64,000 bases of DNA from Thermosipho ferrireducens (GCF_017358165.1 NZ_CP071446.1:1798001-1862000), one strand, 5' to 3'. Positions 8,003 through 17,280 are shown, counted from the first letter of the stretch. The notes: generated by a model not told the origin, from the sequence alone. A program made the numbers and translations.

Positions 8003-11000
8003 ACTGTATCACCCTATTCCTTCCAAGTGCTTTAGCTCTGTATAGTGCATCATCAGCATATCTGACAAGTTCTTCCACTTTTTCTACCTTTACGTTTGGA
8101 TATCCTGCGACTCCAAAACTCATTGTTACCTTCTCAGGAAATTTATTTATTGACGCTATTTTTTCCCTTATTCTCTCAGCTATGTCTTTTGCACTTCTAA
8201 CATTTGTATGAGGTAAAATTATTATGAATTCCTCTCCCCCATATCTTCCAACAACATCCTGTGAACGTACATTGTTTTTTAAAACCTTTGCTATCTCTTT
8301 TAAAACTTCGTCACCTAACAGGTGTCCATAACTGTCGTTTATTTTTTTAAAGTGATCAATATCAGCCATTATCACAGAAAGCGGAGTATTAAACCTTTTT
8401 GCCATTTCAAACTCAGAGTTCAATTTTTCTATTATATAATACCTTGTAAAGAGAAGGGTAAGTGGATCTGAAAGGCTTCTCAAACGCGCAAAAGCACCTT
8501 TTAACATAGCTATTAATCCATACTCTACTATTTCAAGTAAACTAAGAAATTTCGTCATTTCATCTTTGGAAAGTTTTAACGATTTATTAGAGACATAGAT
8601 TCCATAACTAAGATACCTATCTATTTCGTCAGTAATGAAAATTTCAAGAGGGTTAGAATTAACTATGTCTTTATCAGGAATTTTACCCTCTACGTTGCTG
8701 AAATGAAAATCACGTTCGATTCTTTTATCTTCAGCAAATATATACACTTCTTCAGCTGGTAAATATTCCAAAATTTTACCTGCAAAATAATTTATAATGT
8801 AACCTGGTTCCAGCAATGGATCTAATGCTTTCATTCCTTCTAATACCGAATAACTGAACTGCGCACGTTCGAAAAATTCTTTTATACTTTTACTAAACTT
8901 AGAATTTCTGGCTAATTTACTATACTCTAAAACTTTGTTCCATTGTTCTGTTATCTCCGGATACAGCTCCCCCAGACGCTTCGCAGCATTTTCCAAACCT
9001 ATTTCTTTATATAAAGAATATGCTTTTGAAAGATAACTTTGTACCCTGTATTCTTTTCCCACTTCCCTGTAATAATAACTATATCCTTCATATATAAGAG
9101 CTAACGGAAGTTTTAAATCCTGAGAAGAATAATCACTCTCAAACATTTTCAACTGCTCTTTGAAACCCTCCGGATCAACTTTTGCGATTCTCTTACCAAA
9201 TAGTGCAAATGTTTCTTCACGCCACAAAAAATAATTTGAATCTCTGAATTCCAACCACGCTTTTTTAAATTGAGCATCATCTTGGGCAAGGATCATTTTT
9301 GAAAACTTATCAAATCCCATTGTTTTTAGCGAAACATTATCCCTGTTATCTAACAATATTTGCTTTGCATCTTTAATACGTCCTGAAAATAAATTAAGAA
9401 AAATTAACGTCCTTAAATATGGCTGTTCATCGCCAAGAGTATCGTAAATCTCTTTTGCTTTTTCCAGGTCCTCAAGACCTTCTTTGTACTCTCCGTTGTA
9501 TGCATGGTAATACCCCTCTAACAAATAAGAATATCCAAGTTCTCTTTTCATCTCTTTTAACTCTAATAATTTTCTCAATCGAGAAAGTTGATCGAAAAAT
9601 TCTTGAATCTTCCCCATATAAAGAAGAAAATGAACTTTATTCAGCTTGGCCATCAATGAACGATTGGGCAGTCCTGCTTCCTCAGCGGAAGTTATAGATT
9701 TCTCCAGAAAGTTAATAGCCAATGTTAAATTGTTCATTTGAACTGCTATATTGTTATAAATCATTGGCAGCAAATGTTGCAAGTTCCATTTCATTGCCAC
9801 ATTTTTTGCTTTTTCAAGATAATCCATACTTATAGAAACGTCTCGATCACTTACCAATCTTGAAAGAAGTATGTAGGCCCTTGCAAGGACATCTGCTGTT
9901 GTTTCAATCTTAGGATTTAAATTTTCAATAATCTCCTGCACTTTGTGAACCTGAACTTCAGACATACATCCTGAATTTACTTTTGCAGTGTAATACAAAA
10001 GAAGCCTTCTTAAAGTTCCTATAGGTCCTAACCCTTTAAGTTTCTCAGGATTCTTTTCAAACGTCTCAATAATTTCTCTATATTGATAATTCACGAACTT
10101 CGCCCCAAGTCGCCAGTATTCAAAAATTTCGCCTTCTGGAACTTCAAAATCTATTCTTTTATCCATTCTATAATAAATTTCTACTTTCATTCTAACAAGC
10201 ATATAAGAAATTTTGCCCTCTGGAACCAATTCTTCGGCTTCATTTATTAATTTATGCAAAAAACTCGGCGAAAAGTATTTATTTATTCCATCTTTTATAA
10301 CCTTTAAATATATAACAAGTGCTTTTAGAAATTCCCCAGCCATTTTGTAATGCCAGGCCTGTCTTAAATACACGGAGCCCTTTTTTGTAAAATTTAAAGC
10401 GCTTTCTGCTATCTTCAAATGCAACTTTTTTCTCAAATTTTCAGGAATCAAATTATAAAGTTCTTCCCAGTACTGATTCAGTGTAAAACGAAATCGCTCA
10501 TATTCTTTATATATCAAACCGTATTTTTGAGCTTCCATCAACGCATGAGTAATATTACAGTTTGTTATACTTTTAAGGCTTTCAAGATCATCGTAAGAAA
10601 ATTTCTGTCCAAGAATTGAAATATACTTTAAACATTCCTTCAATTCTTCATCTAAATCAAAAACTTCCATTGAAAATTGTTCCAAAGTTATCTGGGAAAG
10701 CGCATCAGCATCATACGTCCAGCTACCATCCTCTACATTTTTCCTAATAATTTCTCTATCAACTAATATTCTTAATATTTCGCTAATCAATCCGGGAAAT
10801 CCCTTGGAAAGCCTGTATATATAAGATGCAAGTGGACTGGGGTTATCTAGCTTCGGAAACGTGTTGTTCACCAGCTCTAAAACTCTATTTTTATCAAAAG
10901 GTTCTAAATTTATCACGTAATCAAAATCCTCAAACTCCTTTGTGGAAAACGCAAGGATGGTATGCTTCCCCTTATAACTCAGACTTTTCAGACTTAAAAG

Positions 11001-12017
11001 TAACGCTTTAAAATTCTCATAAATTTCCTGATAATCATCTACCATTATAACAACGCTTTCCAGACTTTCCATAGCCGCTCCTATTAGAGGGGAGATAGTA
11101 TCAATTTTGCACGATCTATTCAAACATCCCATGAGTTCCATAAGGCTTCCTTCATCCAGTTTGTCTGAGCTTACCTGAAGAATTTGCAATATCAAATCTT
11201 CACCATTTTGAGGCCTGATGACAGTTTTTCCTTTTTGTATCAAAGTTGATTGAATTGAATCAAGAAGCGTCGTTTTCCCTATTCTTTGTGGTCCTACCAC
11301 ACCAACAAACTTTATACCAGATTTATTGCACACTATATCAATGATCTTATTTTCTTCAAATCTCTTTATCGTAGGAAGTACAAATGATTTTTTTAAAAAA
11401 GAATTTACAGAAAAAGGCATATTAAAATGTATTGTTCTCTTCTCAGGATTTTCGTGAGTTAATCTCTTTACAAGAGTCAGTATTTCATCACCTGGCCTTA
11501 ACGCTTCAATAGCTTTCCCCAAAACATAAAGCGTGGAACTCTCTATAACTTTTTTCTCTCTTTTTGCCTCTGGTGCAACAAATATGCTCTCGCTTTCTTC
11601 CGGCAAAATATCATAATTCATCCACAACGGCGGAAGAAGATAAATGTTCTCCTTAGTTATTAATAGATCATCAAGTGATAAAACAGCAAAATATAACTTC
11701 GGAACATGATATGCTTCCCTTGCAATCTGAAAAAGCCGTGTAGCATAAAAATTTCGCACGTTCACATCATATTCGTCCACATTAAATTCTTTTTCTTCAC
11801 TATATGGAAAAACTAGGGTAATTCTTTCATCAAATGAATAACTTTCGGGAGTTAAAACTCCCTCTATCCTTTTTAAAAGCTTAAAATATATACCAAGTTT
11901 TCTTGTGTTTGTAATAATACCTTCTTTCAATATTTTTATCCTTTTAAGCTTCCCGTTTTCTTCTGCAAGGTATTCTTCCCCCGTATAGGTTTCTCTTATA
12001 AGTTTTTTAATTTCCAA
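7986..12017 (-). CDS. pseudokinase/ATPase/TPR/GGDEF signalling protein
   Basis: 1343 residues. Residues 1-215 look like a Ser/Thr kinase fold that has lost its catalytic loop: FVAPE at 146-150 matches the kinase APE motif, STLYVLGKAIEAL a kinase F-helix, and LVKRLTHENPEKRT a kinase C-terminal helix. A P-loop ATPase follows (GPQRIGKTT at 242-250, Walker B VVIMVDDYQ). Then comes a helical TPR-type region (about 560-1050) and a variable GAF-like stretch. The protein ends in a diguanylate cyclase domain with GGEEF at 1260-1264 and an RSQD inhibitory site at 1251-1254. It should make cyclic di-GMP, feedback-inhibited through the RxxD site. Start is TTG behind AAGGGGG. It lies between the DHH gene and murB with overlaps. 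Confidence 0.85.
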   Translation of the reverse strand: MEIKKLIRETYTGEEYLAEENGKLKRIKILKEGIITNTRKLGIYFKLLKRIEGVLTPESYSFDERITLVFPYSEEKEFNVDEYDVNVRNFYATRLFQIAREAYHVPKLYFAVLSLDDLLITKENIYLLPPLWMNYDILPEESESIFVAPEAKREKKVIESSTLYVLGKAIEALRPGDEILTLVKRLTHENPEKRTIHFNMPFSVNSFLKKSFVLPTIKRFEENKIIDIVCNKSGIKFVGVVGPQRIGKTTLLDSIQSTLIQKGKTVIRPQNGEDLILQILQVSSDKLDEGSLMELMGCLNRSCKIDTISPLIGAAMESLESVVIMVDDYQEIYENFKALLLSLKSLSYKGKHTILAFSTKEFEDFDYVINLEPFDKNRVLELVNNTFPKLDNPSPLASYIYRLSKGFPGLISEILRILVDREIIRKNVEDGSWTYDADALSQITLEQFSMEVFDLDEELKECLKYISILGQKFSYDDLESLKSITNCNITHALMEAQKYGLIYKEYERFRFTLNQYWEELYNLIPENLRKKLHLKIAESALNFTKKGSVYLRQAWHYKMAGEFLKALVIYLKVIKDGINKYFSPSFLHKLINEAEELVPEGKISYMLVRMKVEIYYRMDKRIDFEVPEGEIFEYWRLGAKFVNYQYREIIETFEKNPEKLKGLGPIGTLRRLLLYYTAKVNSGCMSEVQVHKVQEIIENLNPKIETTADVLARAYILLSRLVSDRDVSISMDYLEKAKNVAMKWNLQHLLPMIYNNIAVQMNNLTLAINFLEKSITSAEEAGLPNRSLMAKLNKVHFLLYMGKIQEFFDQLSRLRKLLELKEMKRELGYSYLLEGYYHAYNGEYKEGLEDLEKAKEIYDTLGDEQPYLRTLIFLNLFSGRIKDAKQILLDNRDNVSLKTMGFDKFSKMILAQDDAQFKKAWLEFRDSNYFLWREETFALFGKRIAKVDPEGFKEQLKMFESDYSSQDLKLPLALIYEGYSYYYREVGKEYRVQSYLSKAYSLYKEIGLENAAKRLGELYPEITEQWNKVLEYSKLARNSKFSKSIKEFFERAQFSYSVLEGMKALDPLLEPGYIINYFAGKILEYLPAEEVYIFAEDKRIERDFHFSNVEGKIPDKDIVNSNPLEIFITDEIDRYLSYGIYVSNKSLKLSKDEMTKFLSLLEIVEYGLIAMLKGAFARLRSLSDPLTLLFTRYYIIEKLNSEFEMAKRFNTPLSVIMADIDHFKKINDSYGHLLGDEVLKEIAKVLKNNVRSQDVVGRYGGEEFIIILPHTNVRSAKDIAERIREKIASINKFPEKVTMSFGVAGYPNVKVEKVEELVRYADDALYRAKALGRNRVIQFGESS

Positions 12018-13011
12018 AACTGCGCCCCCTTAAACTTTCACTCTTTAAAGTTACACGAGTAATCTTAACAACTTCTTCTAATATATCTTTTATATCTCCT
12101 TCTATTGTACAACCCGCTGCTCTTGGATGTCCCCCGCCTCCAAGAACTACCGCTACTTTGCTCACATCAAACCACTCTTTTGAACGAAAACTAACGTGAA
12201 CTTCATTTGGATTATATTCTGAAAGAAATATTGCAACTTCCACACCTTTTATTGATCTAATTTCACTGACAAATCCTCCACTATCTTCTTCAGTACAATT
12301 GTTAGCAGCATAATCCTCGGAAGATAAATAGGAATAAGCCAGAAGTCCATCACAATCGATCTTCAAATGATCTACCATGGTAGCCAGCAATCTAAATTGT
12401 TCTATTTTTTTGTTCTCGAGGATCATTCTGGAAATTACATTTGGGCTGGCACCGAATTTTATAAGTTCTGCTGCGTCCAGAAAAACCCTTTCATCAGCAT
12501 TTGCATATCTAAAGAAACCCGTATCTGTTTGGATTCCCATTAAATTTATAAGTGCTAATCTCTCATTATATTTTACACCAAGCTCTTTATTTATCCTCAA
12601 AACCATTTGTGCGGTAGCTCCAAAGGATGTATCAACCCAATTAAAATTTCCAAAATACGTATTTGTCCCGTGATGATCAATTACTATTACTTTATATTTT
12701 TCCAACAATTGTGCAAATTGTCCTATTCTGTCAGGACTTGATGCATCGACTATTACAATTAAATCTGGATCATAATTTTTTACCTGTTCAAAATTTCTTA
12801 TCTTCTGAACTTCAGGTAGTTCATAAAAATAAGATTGAATTTTCCAGTCTATAGCAGCTTCAACTTCTTTGCCCAGCTTTTCAAGCCCCATAGTAAGTGA
12901 AAGAACAGAACTTATATCATCACCATCTGGCATTATATGACCAAGGACGAGAACTTTTTTCGCATTATTTATCTCAGCAACAATATTTAAAAACTCGTTC
13001 ATTGCGTTCAT
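12007..13011 (-). CDS. nrnA: DHH-family phosphoesterase (NrnA-like)
   Basis: 334 residues with both halves of a DHH/DHHA1 phosphoesterase. The N-terminal metal sites are HIMPDGDD, VIVDASSPDR and VIDHHGTN. The C-terminal substrate-binding motif is GGGGHPRAAGC. Proteins of this form act as nanoRNases that degrade 2-5 nt RNA and often also dephosphorylate pAp. Some relatives hydrolyse pGpG, the cyclic-di-GMP breakdown product, which would fit the neighbouring GGDEF gene, but that link is inference. The ATG overlaps the TAA of the upstream phosphorylase gene, and the 3' end overlaps the GGDEF-protein gene by 11 bases. Confidence 0.9.
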   Translation of the reverse strand: MNAMNEFLNIVAEINNAKKVLVLGHIMPDGDDISSVLSLTMGLEKLGKEVEAAIDWKIQSYFYELPEVQKIRNFEQVKNYDPDLIVIVDASSPDRIGQFAQLLEKYKVIVIDHHGTNTYFGNFNWVDTSFGATAQMVLRINKELGVKYNERLALINLMGIQTDTGFFRYANADERVFLDAAELIKFGASPNVISRMILENKKIEQFRLLATMVDHLKIDCDGLLAYSYLSSEDYAANNCTEEDSGGFVSEIRSIKGVEVAIFLSEYNPNEVHVSFRSKEWFDVSKVAVVLGGGGHPRAAGCTIEGDIKDILEEVVKITRVTLKSESLRGRSFGN

Positions 13012-13820
13012 TAAAGCACCTCCAGAGCATGAAAAACTATTTTCGAAAACTCTTCTTTTACCTTCTTTGCCACTTCCATAACCTCCTGATGAGACAGAGG
13101 AGTTTCAAGGACTCCAGCCGCCATGTTCGTTACACATGAAAGAACCAGGCACTTTATGCCACAATGATTTGCTACAATAACCTCTGGAACAGTTGACATC
13201 CCAACAAGATCAGCTCCAAGTTTTCTAAAAGCCTTTATTTCAGCAGGTGTTTCATAGCTTGGACCAAGGACCGCTATGTAAACTCCTTCTCTTAACTTCC
13301 TAACTTTTTCCTTTAATTTGCTGGCCCATTCTAAATCCACTGCAGATGACATATCTGGAAACCTTGGACCGTATTCTTCTAAATTTTGACCCTTTAAAGG
13401 ATTTTTAAACTGAAAATTTATTAAATCTTTAACTATTATAATCTCTCCAGGATTGTAAGATTTGTTTATTGCACCCGCTGCATTGGTAATAAGCAATTTT
13501 TTTACACCCAAAGATTTCAACACGTATATTACAAACTTTATTGTTTCCGGATTCCACCCTTCATAAAGATGAAATCTCCCCTTCAATGCCACAACATTTT
13601 TCCCTTTTAATTTTCCAAAAACAAGCTTTCCTTCATGGCCAGGTGCTGTTGAATGAGGAAAATCAGGTATCTCAGTATATTCGAGTAAAACTGCGTTTTC
13701 AATATCATCGGCCACAAATCCTAACCCAGAGCCAAGAATAAGACCAATTTCTGGCGTTATTTCTACCTTTTCAGTAATATATTTCTTTGCACGTTCTATA
13801 CTTTCCTTCACTTTTTGCAC
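13011..13820 (-). CDS. purine nucleoside phosphorylase, trimeric type
   Basis: 269-residue enzyme that splits purine nucleosides with phosphate to free base and ribose 1-phosphate (nucleoside salvage). Signatures of the trimeric class are ILGSGLG (phosphate loop), FHLYEGW, NAAGAIN, GPSYETPAE with the base-contacting glutamate, VGMSTVPE, and VTNMAAG, whose asparagine selects 6-oxopurines (inosine, guanosine). It is the first gene of the long minus-strand operon and has a GGAGGTG ribosome site. An extended -10 promoter lies 18 bases upstream. In T. maritima, as I recall, the same neighbours (DHH gene and racemase) flank this phosphorylase. Confidence 0.94.
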   Translation of the reverse strand: MQKVKESIERAKKYITEKVEITPEIGLILGSGLGFVADDIENAVLLEYTEIPDFPHSTAPGHEGKLVFGKLKGKNVVALKGRFHLYEGWNPETIKFVIYVLKSLGVKKLLITNAAGAINKSYNPGEIIIVKDLINFQFKNPLKGQNLEEYGPRFPDMSSAVDLEWASKLKEKVRKLREGVYIAVLGPSYETPAEIKAFRKLGADLVGMSTVPEVIVANHCGIKCLVLSCVTNMAAGVLETPLSHQEVMEVAKKVKEEFSKIVFHALEVL

Positions 13821-13837
13821 CTCCTCTGATACAATTA

Positions 13838-13846
13838 ATTATAGCA
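13838..13846 (-). promoter_or_regulatory. extended -10 promoter of the phosphorylase operon
   Basis: On the minus strand the hexamer TATAAT is preceded by TGC, a consensus extended -10 element, about 18 bases before the start codon. No convincing -35 is present at 17 bases. This promoter would drive the operon running to manA. The divergent racemase gene starts only 64 bases away, so the two promoters must share this short spacer. Confidence 0.6.
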
Positions 13847-13883
13847 TATAACAACCATTAACCAAAAGTCTGGAGGGGATTCT

Positions 13884-14951
13884 GTGAGTTTTCCACGGTT
13901 GATAATTAATCTTGAAAAAATCTTTCAAAATGCCTATACAATTGCTAAAATATGTCATGAAAAACACATTGAGCTCGTTGCCGTTACCAAACTTATTCTT
14001 GGAAATCCAGAAATAGCTCGTATTCTCAAAGAAGCTGGTGTGGATAAAATAGGAGATTCACGACTCAAGAATATCGAAAAGATGAAAAAAAATGGTGTAC
14101 CAGGACCATTTCAACTTTTGAGAATTCCCATGCTTTCTGAATTAGAAAAAGCAGTTGCCCTCGTAGATGAAATTCTTGTATCCCAACCAGAAATTGCAAG
14201 GGCAGTGGACACAATAGCAGAAAAATATGATAAAAACATACAAATCATTTACATGATAGACGTTGGTGATTTAAGAGAAGGCGTGTGGTATGAAGAAGCT
14301 GCTTTAGAGATTCAAAGGGTAGATTCTATGCTAAAAAAGGCCACGCTTAGAGGAATAGGAACGAACCTTGGATGCTTTGGTGGAGTTATTCCAAGTGAAG
14401 AAAATACTAAAATATTAGCCCAAATAAAAAATGAACTGGAAAATATGCTCAACAAAAAATTAGTTATTTCAGGAGGTAATACAGCTTCACTCAGGTTACT
14501 GGAAAACAACATAACTTTTGAAGGAGATACTCAATTTAGAATAGGCGAGGCAATAATTCTTGGAACAGACGCAACTAACCACAGGAATATCCCATATCTT
14601 TCACAGGATACAGTAATACTGGAAGCAGAAGTAATAGAAGTTGATTATAAACCATCTGTTCCTGTGGGAGAAATTGGACATGATGCCATGGGAAGAATTC
14701 CTCATTTCGAAGATAAAGGCTGGCGAAAAAGAATTATACTTGCAATAGGAGAACAGGATATTGATCCATCTGGTTTGAAACCATTCGATAAAAAATTAAA
14801 TATATTACACGCTTCAAGTGATCATACTTTAATTGATATAACTGATTCAGAAACAAGCTATAATATTGGAGATATTGTAAAATTCCGTTTATCTTATGGT
14901 TGTGCTCTTCGAGCCTTTACAAGTCCTTATGTTGGAAAAATTTTTACATAA
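13884..14951 (+). CDS. PLP amino-acid racemase (ornithine/lysine racemase type)
   Basis: 355-residue fold-type III PLP enzyme related to alanine racemase, closest by eye to the ornithine racemase (Orr) group. The PLP lysine is in VAVTK (residue 36), and the phosphate-binding region includes SGGNTASL. The C-terminal beta domain is short, as in Orr proteins. Thermotoga peptidoglycan contains D-lysine, and a homologue beside the phosphorylase in T. maritima has, as I recall, been reported as a lysine racemase. Supply of D-lysine or D-ornithine for the cell wall is therefore the best guess. Start is GTG behind GGAGGGG. It is transcribed alone and ends at a strong hairpin. Confidence 0.82.
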   Translation: MSFPRLIINLEKIFQNAYTIAKICHEKHIELVAVTKLILGNPEIARILKEAGVDKIGDSRLKNIEKMKKNGVPGPFQLLRIPMLSELEKAVALVDEILVSQPEIARAVDTIAEKYDKNIQIIYMIDVGDLREGVWYEEAALEIQRVDSMLKKATLRGIGTNLGCFGGVIPSEENTKILAQIKNELENMLNKKLVISGGNTASLRLLENNITFEGDTQFRIGEAIILGTDATNHRNIPYLSQDTVILEAEVIEVDYKPSVPVGEIGHDAMGRIPHFEDKGWRKRIILAIGEQDIDPSGLKPFDKKLNILHASSDHTLIDITDSETSYNIGDIVKFRLSYGCALRAFTSPYVGKIFT

Positions 14952-14970
14952 TAATTATAACACCAAAAAC

Positions 14971-15000
14971 AACAAACTCCCGCATTTGCGGGAGTTTGTT
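14971..15000. terminator. bidirectional rho-independent terminator
   Basis: A perfect 13-base-pair stem (AACAAACTCCCGC with its complement) closes a 4-base loop. It is A-rich on the left and T-rich on the right, so it can end transcription in both directions. It lies 20 bases after the racemase stop and 16 bases after the end of the convergent recombinase-like gene. Confidence 0.9.
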
Positions 15001-15015
15001 TATACATCGCAAAAA

Positions 15016-16101
15016 TCATACTTCTAAAAATCCTACTCTTAATTTTCCAACAAGTGTTATAAAGTAATTTTCTCCTGGTTTTCTTTTTGTCTCATATCCA
15101 AGCTTTTCAACAAACTTTTGCCATTCGTCCAGGTTTCTAACCACAAAAATTGTGTTTAATCTTGAAAATTTTTCCCCTTTTCTTATGTAAGCTGTTCTTG
15201 AAACAATGTAAGCATGTTCAATTTTTCTCACCGGAATAGATAACTTTGAAAAAAATTCAACAATAGGCTGTATATCATCCACAACTTCCACAGAAAGAAT
15301 TGTTCTTAAATCTCCACTTTCTGACATATATCTTGCTATGTCTTCTATTGTTTTAGTAGAATTGTATTTAAACAAATCCATCACGTAAGGAAGTGATGGT
15401 TGAGAAATTACATGTTTACCTATAGCCACATTTCTCAATATCTCAACAGACAATGGCTTGCCAAGCTTTATATCAGTTTTTTTCTGAAGACCTCGAAGCA
15501 TTAGAGCAAGATACGAAGGTTTTACCGGGTTACCATCTGCTGTTGAAATCAAATATTCATCTTTCCCTTCATACTTATAAATCCACTTATCTATTGGAGG
15601 TATTATATCAACGTATGTATTATCACTCTGAACATAAATTTTACCATTCTTTATATCAGTACCTTTCAATTCCACAATCTCACCAGATTTTAAGCCAAGA
15701 ATACCAGCAAGCCCCACAAGCAATACATATTTCTCATTACCCTTTTTCGCCATTTTTTCCGCTTCTTCGTACAACTTCCAGAAATCCAAAAACGATATCA
15801 TTTCATAATTTGCTTTTTTATACGGAACTTTTAACTCTTCCACAACTTCTGAAAAAACCAGTGGATAAAATCTCTGCAAAAACGATCTTAAAGGAACAAA
15901 GTATTGACGCCATGCCGTTGGCTTATAAGTGCTTCTGATTTTCTCTATCCATTTCATTACATTCTCTGTATTTACTTCTCCATCAACAAAATTTAAAAAT
16001 GATTCAACCATTGCAATGTAATTTTTTCTTGTTTTATCGGAAACTTTTTGAGTGCTTACATAATTAACAAAATTTTGTAACTCTTTTTGTATAAGCAACA
16101 C
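15016..16101 (-). CDS. degenerate tyrosine-recombinase-like protein
   Basis: 361 residues. The N-terminal 100 or so residues match the SAM-like core-binding domain of XerC/XerD recombinases (TRKNYIAMVESFLNFVD, then YKPTAWRQYFVPLRSFL). The following domain keeps the fold pattern (LVGLAGILGLKSGEIVELK) but the first catalytic arginine is lysine. The second box reads EILRNVAIG, with arginine kept but its partner histidine lost. The usual L-G-H-S-S region is LFKYNST. About 100 extra residues follow. It is probably a DNA-binding protein no longer able to recombine. GTG at 16101 is chosen because GGAGGTGG lies just in front; the upstream ATG at 16119 would be almost leaderless. Confidence 0.65.
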   Translation of the reverse strand: MLLIQKELQNFVNYVSTQKVSDKTRKNYIAMVESFLNFVDGEVNTENVMKWIEKIRSTYKPTAWRQYFVPLRSFLQRFYPLVFSEVVEELKVPYKKANYEMISFLDFWKLYEEAEKMAKKGNEKYVLLVGLAGILGLKSGEIVELKGTDIKNGKIYVQSDNTYVDIIPPIDKWIYKYEGKDEYLISTADGNPVKPSYLALMLRGLQKKTDIKLGKPLSVEILRNVAIGKHVISQPSLPYVMDLFKYNSTKTIEDIARYMSESGDLRTILSVEVVDDIQPIVEFFSKLSIPVRKIEHAYIVSRTAYIRKGEKFSRLNTIFVVRNLDEWQKFVEKLGYETKRKPGENYFITLVGKLRVGFLEV

Positions 16102-16133
16102 TGCCACCTCCAATTGCATGCATATTCACACCA

Positions 16134-16142
16134 ATTATAGCA
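16134..16142 (-). promoter_or_regulatory. extended -10 promoter of the recombinase-like gene
   Basis: Minus-strand TGC followed by TATAAT, the same nine bases as the phosphorylase promoter. Transcription would begin near 16127, a little upstream of the preferred GTG start at 16101. No good -35 is seen. Confidence 0.55.
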
Positions 16143-16242
16143 TAAGCAAAACACCACTTTTAGATTCAAAATATTAAATTTTGGCTACCTAAGTTACAAT
16201 TAGGGAAGCTAATCTTTCGTTCCGTTTTCAAACAATTGCTTT

Positions 16243-17253
16243 TCAGTAAATAAAACAGGCATCACCAAAAGAAAAGAATCTATACTTCTGCTCAACAGCT
16301 ATTCTATAAGCTTCCATTACAAAATCTTTACCGGCAAAAGCTGAAACTAACATAAGCAATGTGGAACGTGGCAGGTGAAAATTGGTTATCAGTGCATCGG
16401 TTAATTTAAAGTCAAAAGGAGGGTATATAAAAATTTCAGTCTTTCCTCTATAAAATTCTTTTTCAGGCAGACGTGCTATTGTTTCAAGTGTTCTAACACT
16501 TGTGGTACCAATAGCTATAATCCTGCCACGTTTCTTTCTATAATTTCTGATTTTACGAACAGTTTCTGCTGGAACATAGTAATACTCTGAATGCATCTTA
16601 TGCTCTTCTACTTTTTCAGTCTTTACCGGTCTAAATGTTCCTATCCCTACATGCAAAATCACATCTGCAAACTCTACACCTTTCTCCCGCAAATCTTTCA
16701 ACAATTCTTTAGTAAAATGCAGTCCCGCTGTTGGAGCTGCAACTGAACCATTTTCTTTTGAATACACAGTTTGATACCTTTCAAAGGGTATATCTGGATT
16801 ATTCACATACGGCGGGAGAGGCAAATTCCCCACAGAAAAAATTGCTCTGTCGTCCTTTGTGTTAAACTCCATTATTCTTGTGCCATCCTCTCCCCAATCG
16901 ATACATACAGATTCAAGCACCTCATTAAAAATTATCCTCGTACCTTTCTTCACTTTACTTCCCGGTCTAACAAGACATTTCCAGGTACTATTCTCTATTT
17001 TTTCTAAAAGAAACACTTCGACTTTAGCGCCTGTTTCTTTTTTTCCAAATAGTCTTGCAGGAATGACCTTAGTAACATTCCTAACCATTAAATCTCCCGG
17101 GCCTAAGTATTTTATTATTTCTCGAAATACCCTGTGCTTTATACTTTTATCTTTTCTATTCATAACCATTAATCTCGATAAATCTCTTGGTTCTACAGGT
17201 TTTTGTGCAATGAGTTCTTCTGGAAGGTTGTAGTCAAATTCTTTTACATCCAT
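16243..17253 (-). CDS. queA: tRNA preQ1 ribosyltransferase-isomerase
   Basis: 336-residue enzyme that transfers and rearranges the ribosyl part of S-adenosylmethionine onto preQ1 at position 34 of tRNA, making epoxyqueuosine. Recognisable family blocks are the start (FDYNLPEELIAQKPVEPRD), VAAPTAGLHFT, HVGIGTFRPV, IAIGTTSVRTLE and the C-terminal ITNFHLPRSTLLMLVSAF. It lies 69 bases downstream of rpsO, beyond an intrinsic terminator, with GGAGGG before its ATG. Its partner tgt is at 52738-53850. Confidence 0.97.
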   Translation of the reverse strand: MDVKEFDYNLPEELIAQKPVEPRDLSRLMVMNRKDKSIKHRVFREIIKYLGPGDLMVRNVTKVIPARLFGKKETGAKVEVFLLEKIENSTWKCLVRPGSKVKKGTRIIFNEVLESVCIDWGEDGTRIMEFNTKDDRAIFSVGNLPLPPYVNNPDIPFERYQTVYSKENGSVAAPTAGLHFTKELLKDLREKGVEFADVILHVGIGTFRPVKTEKVEEHKMHSEYYYVPAETVRKIRNYRKKRGRIIAIGTTSVRTLETIARLPEKEFYRGKTEIFIYPPFDFKLTDALITNFHLPRSTLLMLVSAFAGKDFVMEAYRIAVEQKYRFFSFGDACFIY

Positions 17254-17280
17254 AAAATCCCTCCATTTAACAAATTAACA

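Noticed and set aside
15016-16101. Integrated phage or transposon carrying an integrase
   Set aside because: The protein lacks the catalytic residues and there are no other mobile genes, attachment repeats or tRNA target beside it.
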